Assembly (NCBI GenBank): GCA_021018995.1
Contig: CM037586.1
Coordinates: 145,928,060 to 145,992,059, forward strand
Length of the DNA stretch: 64,000 nucleotides
Direction: 5' to 3'
Origin: Chloranthus sessilifolius
Lineage: Eukaryota; Streptophyta; Magnoliopsida; Chloranthales; Chloranthaceae
Shown: piece by piece, positions 42,801-53,640 of the stretch
Position numbering within the stretch: the first letter of the stretch is position 1
Layout: every line of letters starts with the position of its first letter
Made by a program: the position numbers and the translations under genes
The notes under the pieces: generated by a model
What the model was told of the DNA's origin: nothing
The model's database searches: none
The model's input: the letters and a program-made list of their open reading frames with translations, nothing else

Positions 42801-43240
42801 ATTCAAGGGTGAGGCACTCTACGACTCTCACGATGGAAAACCCAAGTTGCCCTTATTGAATATTTGGTTGCAAATTCTGGTTATAAGTGGCCCTATAAGC
42901 CTGTTTCTTCTAGCAAATTACATATTTTATCAGGAATTATTTCTAGCTTTAGGTATCAATACTTCTCGGTTTTATAAGATAGCCTAATTTTTCCCTATAG
43001 CAATAGCTTTTAAAGCAAATCTTAATGTGGTTTTTTTTTTAGCCATAACTCCACTTTTTTCTACTATATTTATTGTAAGTTATTTGGAATAGATTTTGTA
43101 ACAACTTGCAAAGACTAACCTCCATGAGCGTTATGACCATAGTAGCAAATTCTATATTTTGCAACATTTCGATGGGGTTGTTTCAGTTCATTTCGGATAG
43201 GATTAGGAAAAAATTCAAGGAAACTTTGTGAGAATTTTGA

Positions 43241-43276
<36 letters not shown>

Positions 43277-43470
43277 ATGACTAAATGTATATTAACATAT
43301 TTAAAGAATAATATTTTTTAATAATAAAATAGGTACATTACATATATAATTCACTATCTATATGCATCACAAATTGATAATCATAAAATGAACCCCACAA
43401 AGAGACATGCAATAAACAGTATTCCATGAATCCAACTTTATAAGCTATAACATTTTAAAATTTTGACCAA
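42801..43470. other. Spacer with an (AT)n microsatellite; no gene seen
   Basis: The (AT)n tract is 43242-43273. A 75-residue hydrophobic open frame (42760-42987) has no family match I can name and looks accidental. Confidence 0.35.
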
Positions 43471-43619
43471 CACTACAAAAAATAAGACTATTAGCGATGC
43501 CAAAAACTATCGCTATTAATAAAAAAAATTGTCGCTACTAGTCCTGTCGCTATTGAAACAAGAGTTTTTGTTAATAGCGGGAGATTTTGGTGTCACTACT
43601 AATCTTATTTTTTGTAGTG
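43471..43619. mobile_element. 149-bp CACTA MITE
   Basis: It begins CACTACAAAAAATAAGACTA and ends ATCTTATTTTTTGTAGTG, with TTAGCGATG and TTAATAGCGGG subterminal motifs. The 3-bp flanks (CAA, TGA) do not match, so the target duplication is lost. Confidence 0.75.
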
Positions 43620-45058
43620 TGAAATTTTAGAGAATTTCATCAACATAATCAAAATTTTGCCAAAAGCTTCGCAGGACCCCTTTTTCCGCTAAAATTTGGA
43701 TAAAATTTGGAGAGATTCGGAAAATTAGTCTCTATATATTCTAACTAAGAATCCCTTTTGTATACTTAATACGAGTTGACTTCCACTTTCCCTTATGGTC
43801 CGCTGAGCTACCATTTACCCTTTTTCAATAACTGCTGACCAGTGCAAAAACGAGTTATGAAGCTGGGATAATTAAGTAATACTATTATGTAATGCAGCCA
43901 ATTAAAAGCTTAATTATTTTTAACGCATACAAAATATTTTTAGACCGTCTGAAATAATCATAGCATCTAATTAAAAGCTACACCCTCCCGCAAATATCGT
44001 ATTTGATTAAATATCTTGAATTATAGATTCTTAAGCATACCATAATGTTTCCTGGTCCCTTGGTTGGCTCAGTTTAAATTTTGGATATGCAGTTTGTGGG
44101 TCTAACCAATTCCTATTCGCTGGGATGAGTTTTCACCTATGCAGAAATATTTATTATATATTAAGACGATTGTAGTTTTCTCAAAAAAGTGATTAAGAGA
44201 GATGGTACATGAACATGTGTGTGCCTCAAGTAAGATTAGAAGTTCAACTATCCTTTACGATTTTCTTAAGTCGGACACAAATGAAAAAATTAAAAGAGTA
44301 GCGATCTACTAACAGTGAACCAGACCGAATCAAACCTCAAACCTATTCGTTGTTCAATACCAATTGCAGCGAATTGGCTAGCCCTGGTATAAACCACCAT
44401 TCTATAATGATGTCAATAAAGTTTGGGCTATGTTGAGAGGATTAGCTAAGTAGTTGGAGTTAAAGTAATTAAAGGCTTTAAGAGATGGAATTATCAGTCT
44501 TTAACTCTCTAAACTAAGAAATTTGTAAGCCTTTAAATTATCATAGTAACTCTCTAAACTAAGAAATTTGTAAGCCTTTATTATGGAAGTCTAGGGGTCT
44601 TATTAATAAGAAAATGGATGAAAGATGAACGACTGGATGTTAGACAAATGCCAATCATTCTTAGATTAATCAATAGAAGTGGTGATTATAGTGTTTCTCT
44701 GGGAGAAATTTTATTAGTTTTGTGGCCAATGCCGATAATTTAAGAGGTAGTTTAGAAAGAAAGATTAGACTAATGCAGAGGAAATTTTATTAAAAAGGGT
44801 TAGGCGGAGAGAGAAGTTAGATAATTCTAGAGTATGTGACGGACTAAAGGATTCACTAATCTTTTATTAAAGTAATTAAGCACATTTGACTACCTTAATT
44901 ATTTATCTAGAAATTTCTAAATGTTGAGTTGATTTTGATCAAGAGAAAGCCACGGATTCTTATATCAAAGGGTCAAATTGTTGATTGAGAATATTTTAAG
45001 GGAGTTTTTAATAACGTTTAAAAGAAATTGGAGTCAAAATTATTGGTTGAAACCTCAA
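43620..45058. other. Spacer; no gene seen; holds a 33-bp direct repeat
   Basis: 44503-44535 and 44548-44580 are identical 33-bp copies (starting AACTCTCTAAACTAAGAAA) with a 45-bp period. Nothing else was recognised. Confidence 0.4.
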
Positions 45059-45247
45059 GGGGTTAGGTGAGTTGGTCAGGTACCTACTTTCAAAAGCAAG
45101 AGACTTGAGTTCGAACCCCCTCTCCCCCTTGAAGCCACCCTAGGGATTTACATCCTGTGCTGAATTTGGGGTGTGCATGTGCCCTTGGGATTAGGCTGGT
45201 GCTGTAAGCGGCACGGATACCCAGGTTAAAAAAAAAAAAAAAAAAAA
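45059..45247 (+). mobile_element. tRNA-derived SINE with poly(A) tail
   Basis: A-box-like TAGGTGAGTTGGT near the 5' end and B-box-like GAGTTCGAACCCC about 45 bp later are RNA polymerase III promoter elements. A unique body follows, then a 20-bp A tail (45228-45247). The flanks have a possible imperfect target duplication starting ATTGGAG (45027 and 45247). The length, about 190 bp, is normal for plant SINEs. Confidence 0.8.
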
Positions 45248-45276
45248 TTGGAGGTTAAAGTTCTCTAAAAAATCAG

Positions 45277-45440
45277 TACTACGAAAATAAGGTGTTTCAG
45301 CGGCACTTGTTGTTAAGGCATTTTTTGGTAACGAGAAGACTAACAACGGCAATTTTTTGCAGCAACAGGATTAATAGCAACAATTTTTTGTTAATAGCGG
45401 AGGTTTTTGGCTGTCGCTGATAGTCTTATTTTGTGTAGTG
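45277..45440. mobile_element. 164-bp CACTA MITE with CAG target duplication
   Basis: It begins TACTACGAAAATAAGG (a diverged CACTACAAAAATAAG) and ends TAGTCTTATTTTGTGTAGTG. It is flanked by CAG on both sides (45274-45276 and 45441-45443). Confidence 0.75.
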
Positions 45441-45443
45441 CAG

Positions 45444-46440
45444 GCACTTAGTTGACTTTTGTTGACATTCATTGACCTTTATCAATGATTGGTCCTTGTT
45501 TGTCATTAATAGTGTATCGTATATACTATGTGTCAGTATATGAGTTGATTTGGGTCTCTCTGAAGAGAGGTCGTATCTTGAGGGAATATTAGTAAGCAGT
45601 TAAGGGATCTAAGTGATTTATCTGAAGATAAATGGAACAACATATTATTCTTGTAAATCTAATTAACTCGCCAATTCTATGTAAACCTGGAATGATCCAT
45701 GGCTTGGGGAAGAGTGGAGACATCTCATTCATGCCTATGGCTATCTTATGAGGAGTGCATCATGTTCACGTGGCATAGACTTTTCTAGCTTCACAAGGAA
45801 CTTGTCATCTTAATTTGCCATCTTAAGAGTGGCTATTTAGCAGGCCTTAGACAGGTCTTGAGAACTCGCTATCACCATCGGTAGGGGTGGATGACTTTAT
45901 TTCATTGAGTTCATGGACTTGATATTTCCAAAAAATCATCTTCGGATGTAGTGATGATCTTAATTTGATTCACCAACTATAGATATTATTTCAATCCTGA
46001 ACAGACCTAATAAATTTAATCACTAAATTAATTCGATGAAAATTTAGGCAGCCCAACTACTGAGAGAATTTCTTCAATATAGAAAATTTTGTGACAAAAC
46101 AACCCATCACTGAACCGTATCAATGTGAAGGTGTGACGAGCGTGGATAAAGCTTGTCTGTACATGTTAACTTGTTTGCAAAACCCTCTCACCAACTTTCT
46201 TTCCCACCACAGACCCCGTAGTTAACTTACTCCTTAAAAATGCCTACATTTCTTACTTCACAGTCATATATTATTATTTTTATTTATTTTTTGAGGAATA
46301 CTTCAGTCATATATCGATTTCAAGGAATTGGGTGATTATTATTATGAGCTTAATAAATAAGTAAATTATTAATTGATTAGTTAAACCTAAACCCTTTAAT
46401 CCATAAAACAAGAGCCTTAATGAATAATTTTGCTATCTTC
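45444..46440. other. Spacer downstream of the DUF4228 gene; no gene seen
   Basis: No domain, repeat family or RNA gene was recognised. Confidence 0.35.
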
Positions 46441-46724
46441 ATATATTATTAAACAGAGCATATCGGCAAAAACAAAGCTCCCGGCCAAGAACATAAGAAA
46501 ATAACAAATCCATGTGATTTACTACATAAGTTACATCCACCAGATCCCCCCACCCATACTTCTTGAACATAGGAAACGATCTTAAAACTAAAGCAGAAAA
46601 AGGACTCAACTCCCAAATCCATTACATGGAATATATAAATAATTATACCCAGAGAAAGAAAATTAAAAGGGAAGCTAGTTAGTATTACAAGACACATGCA
46701 GTATAGGAAAGCATCATTTCCAAT

Positions 46725-47297
46725 CTACATCAGGTTCTCCGAAGAGGCCTTCCAACTGCTAGAGACACTCCACTGATCTGAATTAGCACCAGAAGAAAAC
46801 CCATTGGCACATTTCGCGACCGTCCTTACACTCTCGATCAAAGCCTCTGTGCGAGCCTCTTGCGACAATATCTCGGTCAGCTGTTCTGGGGTTATCGCCA
46901 GCTTCACCTTCCAAACTCCACAGTTGTTATATCTAGGAAACGCCTCTTTGGTCTCTGCTCTCTTCCAAATGCCGTTGGTATCGAAAGACATTCGATAAGG
47001 AGCAGCAACCACGGACGAGATCGTGCTGGGCACGGGAACATGGTCTTCTGGTATAATTCTGCTTCTCTGGCTGTTGAGGGGAAGTAGATAATACAATTCA
47101 CCTAGAAGAAGCTCTTCATTGTGAAGGAGTGGCTGCGAAAAGAGTTCGCGGCTGCGGAAAATGCCGTATCCCGGGAATTCATTAGTTATGCACTCAACAG
47201 TAATGGGTGCATAGAGCTCCATGATACCGCCATTAGCGTTAACCACCTTTATCACTTCATCAACCTCTGCAAAGCCTCTGAAAACACAGTTCCCCAT
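46725..47297 (-). CDS. PADRE/DUF4228 domain protein, 190 residues
   Basis: Plant-specific small protein of the DUF4228 (PADRE) family, members of which often respond to pathogen or abiotic stress; the biochemical role is unknown. It starts MGNCVFRGF. Gly2 and Cys4 form a likely N-myristoylation/palmitoylation signal, suggesting membrane attachment. The family core is clear: VIKVVNANGGIMELYAPITV (residues ~16-35), a Pro/Gly segment FPGYGIF, and LLLGELYYLLPL (~63-74). A second conserved block, VWKVKLAITPEQLTEILSQE, lies near residues 127-146. The tail is Ser-rich. The frame is single-exon, open and full length, with a normal family start. The 3' UTR probably extends to about 46440 and the 5' UTR to about 47400. 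No break is seen. Confidence 0.93.
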   Translation of the reverse strand: MGNCVFRGFAEVDEVIKVVNANGGIMELYAPITVECITNEFPGYGIFRSRELFSQPLLHNEELLLGELYYLLPLNSQRSRIIPEDHVPVPSTISSVVAAPYRMSFDTNGIWKRAETKEAFPRYNNCGVWKVKLAITPEQLTEILSQEARTEALIESVRTVAKCANGFSSGANSDQWSVSSSWKASSENLM

Positions 47298-47560
47298 CTA
47301 ACTTCCTTCCAATTTCAGAAACTCTTCTTCTTGTTGTTCTTCTTGTGTGTAGATAGAAAAGGACTCGGAGCAACGAAAAACAGATCTGTTGAGTGGGATC
47401 TGCGTGGGCGGTATGGTTCAATTGAGGTTTTCTGACCGACGCGCGACCATCTTTTCGCAATGGAAAAGCCCACTTAATGGGTCTCCATCTTTGTGTGTTC
47501 TTTAAAGAGGTCCCACGCCCTTTTCTTCGAAGTGGCGGTACCTTTTTCTTAAAAGAAGAG
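47298..47560 (-). promoter_or_regulatory. 5' UTR and upstream region of the DUF4228 gene
   Basis: Minus-strand sequence above the start is C/T-rich and leader-like. A weak TATA-like CTTTAAAG lies near 47501-47508. No defined cis-element cluster was recognised. Confidence 0.3.
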
Positions 47561-48455
47561 AAGGTTTGCGCTTTGCGGGCTTTTGTGTGTCTGATTCGAG
47601 CGATTTAAGGAGAACTTTGTATTTTGGCATAAATAAGATTTAACAATAAAGATAAGGGTTGCATTATTTGCGCCCGTTTATCTTCGAAAGAATACATGCG
47701 TTTCGACTATAAAAATTCGTTGGCTGACTTGAATCAGGTGGTGGTCATTATTTTTTGCCCCAATTTTCAACACATACAACAGATCTTAAGATCATGGTGT
47801 ACCTATAATACGGTCAGATATTGATTCCATGATCTCAAGATCAATTATGTGAAAATTTGGAACGAAAAATGATTTTCATTGTCTATTCTATAGTGACAAA
47901 TTTCATGAAATTCGCCGAAAAGGTGGTGAAACAAAAATTTTCGAGAAAATTTTAGTATTTTTTGATTTTTTAGGCAAAATTTTGGTTTTTTTTATTTTAA
48001 TTTTTTTTATTTTAAATATGTTACTAATTTAGTATATATTTTAATAATTTTTAAAAAAAATATTAAATATGTTTTTGGTATATTTTTAATTCCCGAAAAT
48101 TTTTCAAATATTTTTCAAAAGGTATCATAATTAATCCGAAATGTTCAGAAAGGACTCCCCACTGAAAAATTATCCAAAACAAAATTTTTCACTATGATCT
48201 ATTCAAGTCGGTCAACGGCATTTTATGATTGAAAATCGTGTGTGCTGATCACTGGGAAAACAAATACAAATAATGCCACTAAAGATAAGTTGAGTAAGTG
48301 AGTCAAATTTGGTATGCTCTTGCGTCTGTTGTTCGCCACCATAGAATGACCGTATTATTAGTAGGGTAAGGGTTTGGGCAACCTACGATTCAGTCTATGC
48401 AACGTTCCAATCTTACACACAATATACAGTTACGAAAAATTATAATCGTAATCCA
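47561..48455. other. Spacer with two dispersed-repeat members; no gene seen
   Basis: Members of the GATCTCAAGATC repeat lie at about 47825-47880 and, inverted, at 48385-48432. Otherwise the sequence is AT-rich without recognisable content. Confidence 0.35.
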
Positions 48456-48600
48456 GATTTGTTGAGGATAAAGTGCAGGCGGCTGATGTGGCGTGACTGG
48501 CTGTACTGACCTTCATTAATTAAGCTCCACCGCACTTGTAGCCAATTAAGTCGCACCACATCAGTAGCCTGCACTTTGTCTGCATAAAATTTGTCCTCCA
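48456..48600. mobile_element. ~145-bp MITE (AAAGTGCAGGC...GATGTGG ends)
   Basis: AAAGTGCAGGCGGCTGATGT on the left is inverted on the right (ACATCAGTAGCCTGCACTTT). A truncated relative lies at 2898-2980 beside the MULE. Confidence 0.65.
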
Positions 48601-49402
48601 CATAACATTATCCATATATTGAGTGTTGATTCAACATGGAACGCAACCCCGAAGTAAGCTAAGAACTCGCCTAATAGTAAGCCATGATCATGGCCACTGT
48701 GAGGATGTGACCCACATGTAGTCAACGTCTGAACCGTCTGATTTGTGAGCCATGATCTTGAGATCTTTTGTGTGAAAGATTGGAACGAACAACAATTCCA
48801 TCAAAGATTAAAAAAATGATCTCCATCATTTGATGATATAGAGTTGAAAAACTCGTATTCTAATAATGGGTCCTCCTATATTAAGCAATTTGCAATTTAG
48901 GACTATAGTTACTCAATTATTTACCATCTAAAGCACCTTCCATTAGTATTTACTACTTTTGGGGCCACTCAGTGAAACTTATAGTTTCTTTAGGGTGATG
49001 ATGGTGTTTTACGAATGGCATGCGTGGTAATAATTAGAAATCGGGAATGTATTTGCTTTTTTCGTCCCCAACTAACCGGCACTAATGCAAAGAGTATCAG
49101 AGAATCATTTTTACCACTAATAGTGCTTCGCGCTTCCATGAGCACCCATTATCATGTGCCTCAGTCAAATATCGTTAGTGCGTATTTCACTTGTGATTGT
49201 AGCTATGGGGTGGTGCGCCTTTGTAGTCACTAGCTTTGGTCGAAGTAATAGATCTACACCGTCCAGTCAATGGACCATCTCTTAGGTGGGGCATAACCCC
49301 TCAGATGTTCTTTTCTTTAGGATTGATCTTACGGCTGAAAACAGTCCAATGAGAGATCAGTTTGTCGGACCTACTGGATTGTCAAATAGTGAACGATTGG
49401 AG
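48601..49402. other. Spacer; no gene seen
   Basis: It includes a dispersed-repeat member at 48745-48800 (ATGATCTTGAGATCTTTTGT). The short open frame at 49015-49233 has no recognisable domain. Confidence 0.35.
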
Positions 49403-50318
49403 TGATTATAAAGATACATATCATATGATATCTATCTTATATTTTAGAGAATATTAAAGTTGATTAGAATTTATAAATATTTTAGGAAGTATTTAAAATA
49501 ATTAAAAATTTCTTGAGATCTTAATTGATTTTATTAACTTCTATTTAAAAAGACTTCACTTCATAATAAAATATAAACCATTCCGAAGATATAGAGTTTT
49601 AGTATTTCTTAATGGTATCAGAGCCATAGCCGTCTCCGATATCATGCTCAGGCCGGTCAAGGTCTTGGGTTCAACTCTCACTCCTCACTTCTTAATTTGC
49701 TTGATTTTTTTCTAATAAAATTGTTTCCTTCCTTTTTATTTCTACAAGTTCTATTGATCCACGCATTTATGTCATATGATCTTATATTTTCTTTAATTTA
49801 AACCAATTCAACAAAAGTTTTCTTTAAGCTGCAAGATCCTTCATTAGTAACTTTCAAGAGAGTTCATAAGGGATTTGAGCTACTGGCTCTGACAGACTCA
49901 AAAAGAGCAGGATGCGACAATGATAAATTTCTCACACAGACAATGACTACTAGCAAGCACAATTGGACGTTACAGGCTATTCATTGAAAACTCACTTCAT
50001 AAGATCCAAGTCTAAGATTCCATGTAACCAATCGCGCATTCCTTCTTCATAGGAGCATGTGATTACATGAGGGTAATAAAGAATATTTAGGATTGAAAGA
50101 AAGATACACATCCTATGTTTTATATCTTATGTTTTCGACAAAATTATATTAATTGAGATTTTATTAATATCTTAGATAAATATTTTAGAAAGTATTTTAA
50201 ATTGTTAAGATCTCTTGAGATTTTATTTAAAGGTATTCACCTATGTTTAAAGAAGCTCTTCTCTATTAAGAAAAGATAAAAAAAATATTATGAAAATGTA
50301 GTATTCTATTTTGTTTAT
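49403..50318 (+). mobile_element. TRIM-like miniature LTR element (fossil)
   Basis: Two similar ~210-225-bp repeats (about 49403-49612 and 50094-50318) share AAGATACA(T/C)ATC, TATCTTAT and TTTTAG(A/G)AAGTATTT blocks in order. TGGTATCAGAGC (49613-49624), the initiator tRNA-Met primer-binding motif, immediately follows the first. The interior is about 480 bp with no coding domain. Ends are approximate; the repeats are old and diverged. Confidence 0.55.
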
Positions 50319-50879
50319 AGGATAGATGGAACCTTGATCCTAATTCTTATCTTATTTGTATTCCCTTTTCTCTTCTTAATAAAATTTTATCTTTACTGAT
50401 AAAAAAAATTAAAAAATATAGGATTTTAAACTTCTACCTTAGGTAAAAATAATCAGTCCATAATCCAATTTGATCTGATTCAGCCTGATAAGTGAATTAA
50501 TGAATTAATGGTAAATGCTAACACTTTCCTTTTAAAGTATAAAGAGGAGATTTGAACCAAGAAAAATGGTAGAAGAGGTGAGTTATCGCACTGATGAAGA
50601 TCATTTGATCAATGGGGATAGTGACAATTTAAGGATCATTAACCATTGGGAATTGAGAATACCAGTCAAAAGATCTGATCCGACCTTTGTAGGTGGTGTC
50701 TCCGCCTTGAGAAAATTGGGTTAAACTAAATAGTACTGATGCATCAATCAAAAAAGGGAAGGCAGGCATATAGTTACTTTTTTATAAATACCAAGGGATA
50801 TTTTGTGAGGAGTTACTTTAACAATGTTGGAGATAAATTGGATATAAGCCATGTTGAAATTAATGCTATTTTCGAGGAA
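50319..50879. other. Spacer; no gene seen
   Basis: No protein family, repeat or RNA gene was recognised in this AT-rich stretch. Confidence 0.35.
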
Positions 50880-51179
50880 TTCTAATATAAACAATAGTCT
50901 CACATCGCCTGAGTATCATGGCTTTGGGCTATATGTAAACTCGGGAAAAACCTCTCCTTATAAGTCAGATTTGTGAGGTTGAGTTAGGCCCATAAAATTC
51001 TTCATGATATCAGAGCGGGTAATCATAGGGATGTAGAGAGATACGTTACACGTGATGAGATACGTTACACGTGATGAGCGTAAAGTCTCACATCGTCTGT
51101 GGGCTGGAAGCCTTGGGCTATATATAACTTGGGAAATCCTCACCTTTGTAAGGTTCAGTTAAGCCCATGGAATTCTACA
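50880..51179 (+). mobile_element. Second TRIM-like element, ~300 bp (fossil)
   Basis: Two ~115-125-bp repeats (about 50880-51004 and 51067-51179) share GTCTCACATCG, GGGCTATAT and a TTAGGCCCA/TTAAGCCCA segment, as in Katydid-type plant TRIM LTRs. TGATATCAGAGC (51005-51016) after the first resembles the primer-binding site with one change. The short middle has a 19-bp tandem duplication (GATACGTTACACGTGATGA, 51038-51078). Confidence 0.6.
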
Positions 51180-51218
51180 TACACTTCATCCCGTTACAAT
51201 CTTAGAGCTTATATTAGA

Positions 51219-52255
51219 GCACTTTAGAAAAGCAACCTTGGAAACCAAACATTTTAGCCTAGTATACAAAACCTAAACGTTTTAGAAAAAAAAATATTTT
51301 AACATTTTTTTGAAGTTCAGACATCCATGGGATCTCACAACATGTGTTTGAGTGGATCTGTGAGTTTACAAATTTATCCCTGGTTGTCTTCTCCACTCAA
51401 ACCAACTCCGACGAAACCAGCTCCGGCGGCGAGTTCACCCCGACACTCTACTCTCCCCTAGTTGTCTTCTCCACTCAAACCAGCTCCGGCAAGGTGTAGA
51501 GAGAGATTCCCTGAAGCCTTTTAATGGTTTCTTTTGCGTAGAAGAAGGCCCATCATCCTCATTTTTCTTTTCTTTGAACTGAAAACTTCAAGAAATTAAC
51601 TGCTACCTATGTCTGAAGTAGTGATTTTCTAAATTGGATTTATCAATTTTGAACGAAATACATTAGAGAGTTCAATTTTTTGCAAATAAGGTTCATTAAC
51701 TTTCCTTGAAATCCATCACAACATGCCTAAGAAACAGTTTTTTTCAGGGGAATTTGATGAAATAAAAACAACCCAGTTCAGAAATTGGTGTTTTCTGAAA
51801 TGGGTATCTCGATTAGTTCGAAATTTTTCAGAAAAGTGAAAGATAATTGTGAGCTGGGTTCATTGGGTTTGGCTCAAATTCTTCAAACCCATCGGTCAAC
51901 AAACAATAGTCCATCTGTTTCGCTGGAGCTGGTTTGAGTGGAGAAGACAACTAAGGGAGAGTAGAGTGTCAGGGGTGAAAACGTTGCCAGAGCTGGTTTG
52001 AGTGGAGAAGACAACCACGGGAGAGTAGAGTGTCGGGGTGAACTCGCCATCGAAGCTGGTTTCGTCGGAGCTGATTTGAGTGGAGAAGACAACTAGGGAT
52101 AAATTTGTAAACTCACAAATCCACTTAAACCTGAATATTTGAGATCTCAAGGATTTCTGAACTTCAAAAAAATGTTAAAACTATTCTTTCTAAAACTTTT
52201 TGGTTCTGTATATTAAGGTAAAACCTTTGTAAGCCAAAGTTGTTTTTCTAATTTT
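51219..52255. mobile_element. ~1-kb foldback element with long (~280-bp) terminal inverted repeats
   Basis: The left arm (about 51219-51500) and right arm (about 51920-52255) are inverted copies. Shared blocks include TTAGAAAAGCAAC/TTAGAAAAACAAC at the ends, TTTTTTTGAAGTTCAGA, TGAGTTTACAAATTTATCCC and TTCACCCCGACACTCTACTC. In both arms the phrase GTTGTCTTCTCCACTCAAA is itself duplicated. Long TIRs suggest a non-autonomous TIR-MULE, but no target duplication was settled and no transposase is present. Confidence 0.75.
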
Positions 52256-52867
52256 CCCCTTGTATTACTTGTCTGACTTGAGCGTCAGGCACGATGTCGA
52301 TCAAGCTAATCTCGTTCTCTCCAAATAGTCAAGCCTTATAGGAAAACAAAGCTGTTTTTTCTTCTTTCTTTTTGTTTTTTTTTTATATAAAAAAGAATTG
52401 GTAACAAAAGGGATTTCATTCAAAAAAACATGCATAGCTGTTAATTATTTATTGGTTTATTGATAAAAATATGATCCGTCCATTCTCAAGGTTATCCGTT
52501 TTAGATTTAACTTTTAAGTGTTGAGCCAATGGTACTAATGGGAAAAGATGATGTGAAAGAAATAAAACAAGCATTTCACTGCTGTGGCTTCTAAGATGAT
52601 TGTCGACCGATGGAACCATGTTCAGGGGTAGCCCTCATCGTTGATTTGAAGCTTTTGGCATTTGGGGCAGTTTGTTAGTTCTGTTTTCTGTAGTTTCGTC
52701 AGTTTAAAGTTGACTTTTACTTCCCCCTGTTACGAGAAGACTGCTTTCGGTTTGATGGGTGGCCAAGAAGCCTAGTCGCATGTTCACTTGTTGTATATCT
52801 GAAGTTGGGAACTTTATATTGGATAAATAAAAAAAAATGGTTCTCGTCACTTTATCAACAGATGGTG
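52256..52867. other. Spacer; no gene seen
   Basis: AT-rich sequence with no recognisable gene or repeat. Confidence 0.35.
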
Positions 52868-53497
52868 CATGTGTTTTGACCAATCTACTATATTCGGCTG
52901 GTTGAAAAGAAGAATGCACAAAAGCAATCACAAATAACACAAAAGAAATTTATATGGTTCGTCCAATCTAGAGTTACGTTCATAGAGTATATACACTATA
53001 TTTCGAAATGTTTAAACGCACACACTCTCTTCCCTTTAGTACACTCTCAATCAAGATCTCACATGATTTTCAACAGCCAACACACTGAATAAATAAGAAC
53101 ATAGTCCTTTGATACAGAGAAGAGATCTGCTGGAATATAATAATGATTCCAACACAATAATTACTTCAATCGGATGCTTCAATCCTCAAGTTATTCTTCA
53201 ATGCCTTTGTCTTCCAAAGTATTCACCGGTTTTCACTCTTTAGAAAACCCAGTCACATCATCACACGATAACCCTAATTAGGTTAAAGTAATACAAGTAT
53301 AAACACTTAAAACGTATAAGATGAAAATACCCCTAAATGACCTCAAAACAGGTCAAATCTGAAGTTGGAAATCTCCTCGAGCTCGTGTCCGCAAGCTCAA
53401 CTTCGTGATCGCGAACTTGAGCTCGAAAAATTCCATTGGTGCACTCGTGGCCACGAACTCTGGGTCGTGGACACGAGATTTCAAGTCAACTTTTACA
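52868..53497 (-). repeat. 3' LTR of the Copia element
   Basis: About 630 bp. On the minus strand it starts TGTAAAAGTTGACTTG just after the tract CAAGGTGGAGAT (53498-53512). The left end, at TGTGTTTTGACC, is tentative because the partner LTR is not in the window. Confidence 0.6.
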
Positions 53498-53640
53498 ATC
53501 TCCACCTTGACTTGAATACCCACAAGTCATCTTGAAGATACAACCATATTGCTTCTCGTTGTACTATCGTCCTTCTTTCCTTCCGCATTCTTTCACCTAA
53601 AATGCAAGGTTTCGCACCCTTCAAGAGTGCAATCCAATCT

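Noticed and set aside
42760-42987. 75-residue hydrophobic open frame that looks like a membrane protein
   Set aside because: No family similarity I can name; AT-rich sequence readily encodes hydrophobic runs. An organelle-derived insert was considered but not supported.
45059-45120. A and B boxes that could indicate a tRNA gene
   Set aside because: No cloverleaf with acceptor stem and anticodon arm can be drawn; the poly(A) tail and body indicate a SINE.
46804-47435. Plus-strand open frames over the DUF4228 gene
   Set aside because: Antisense shadows of an intact family member.
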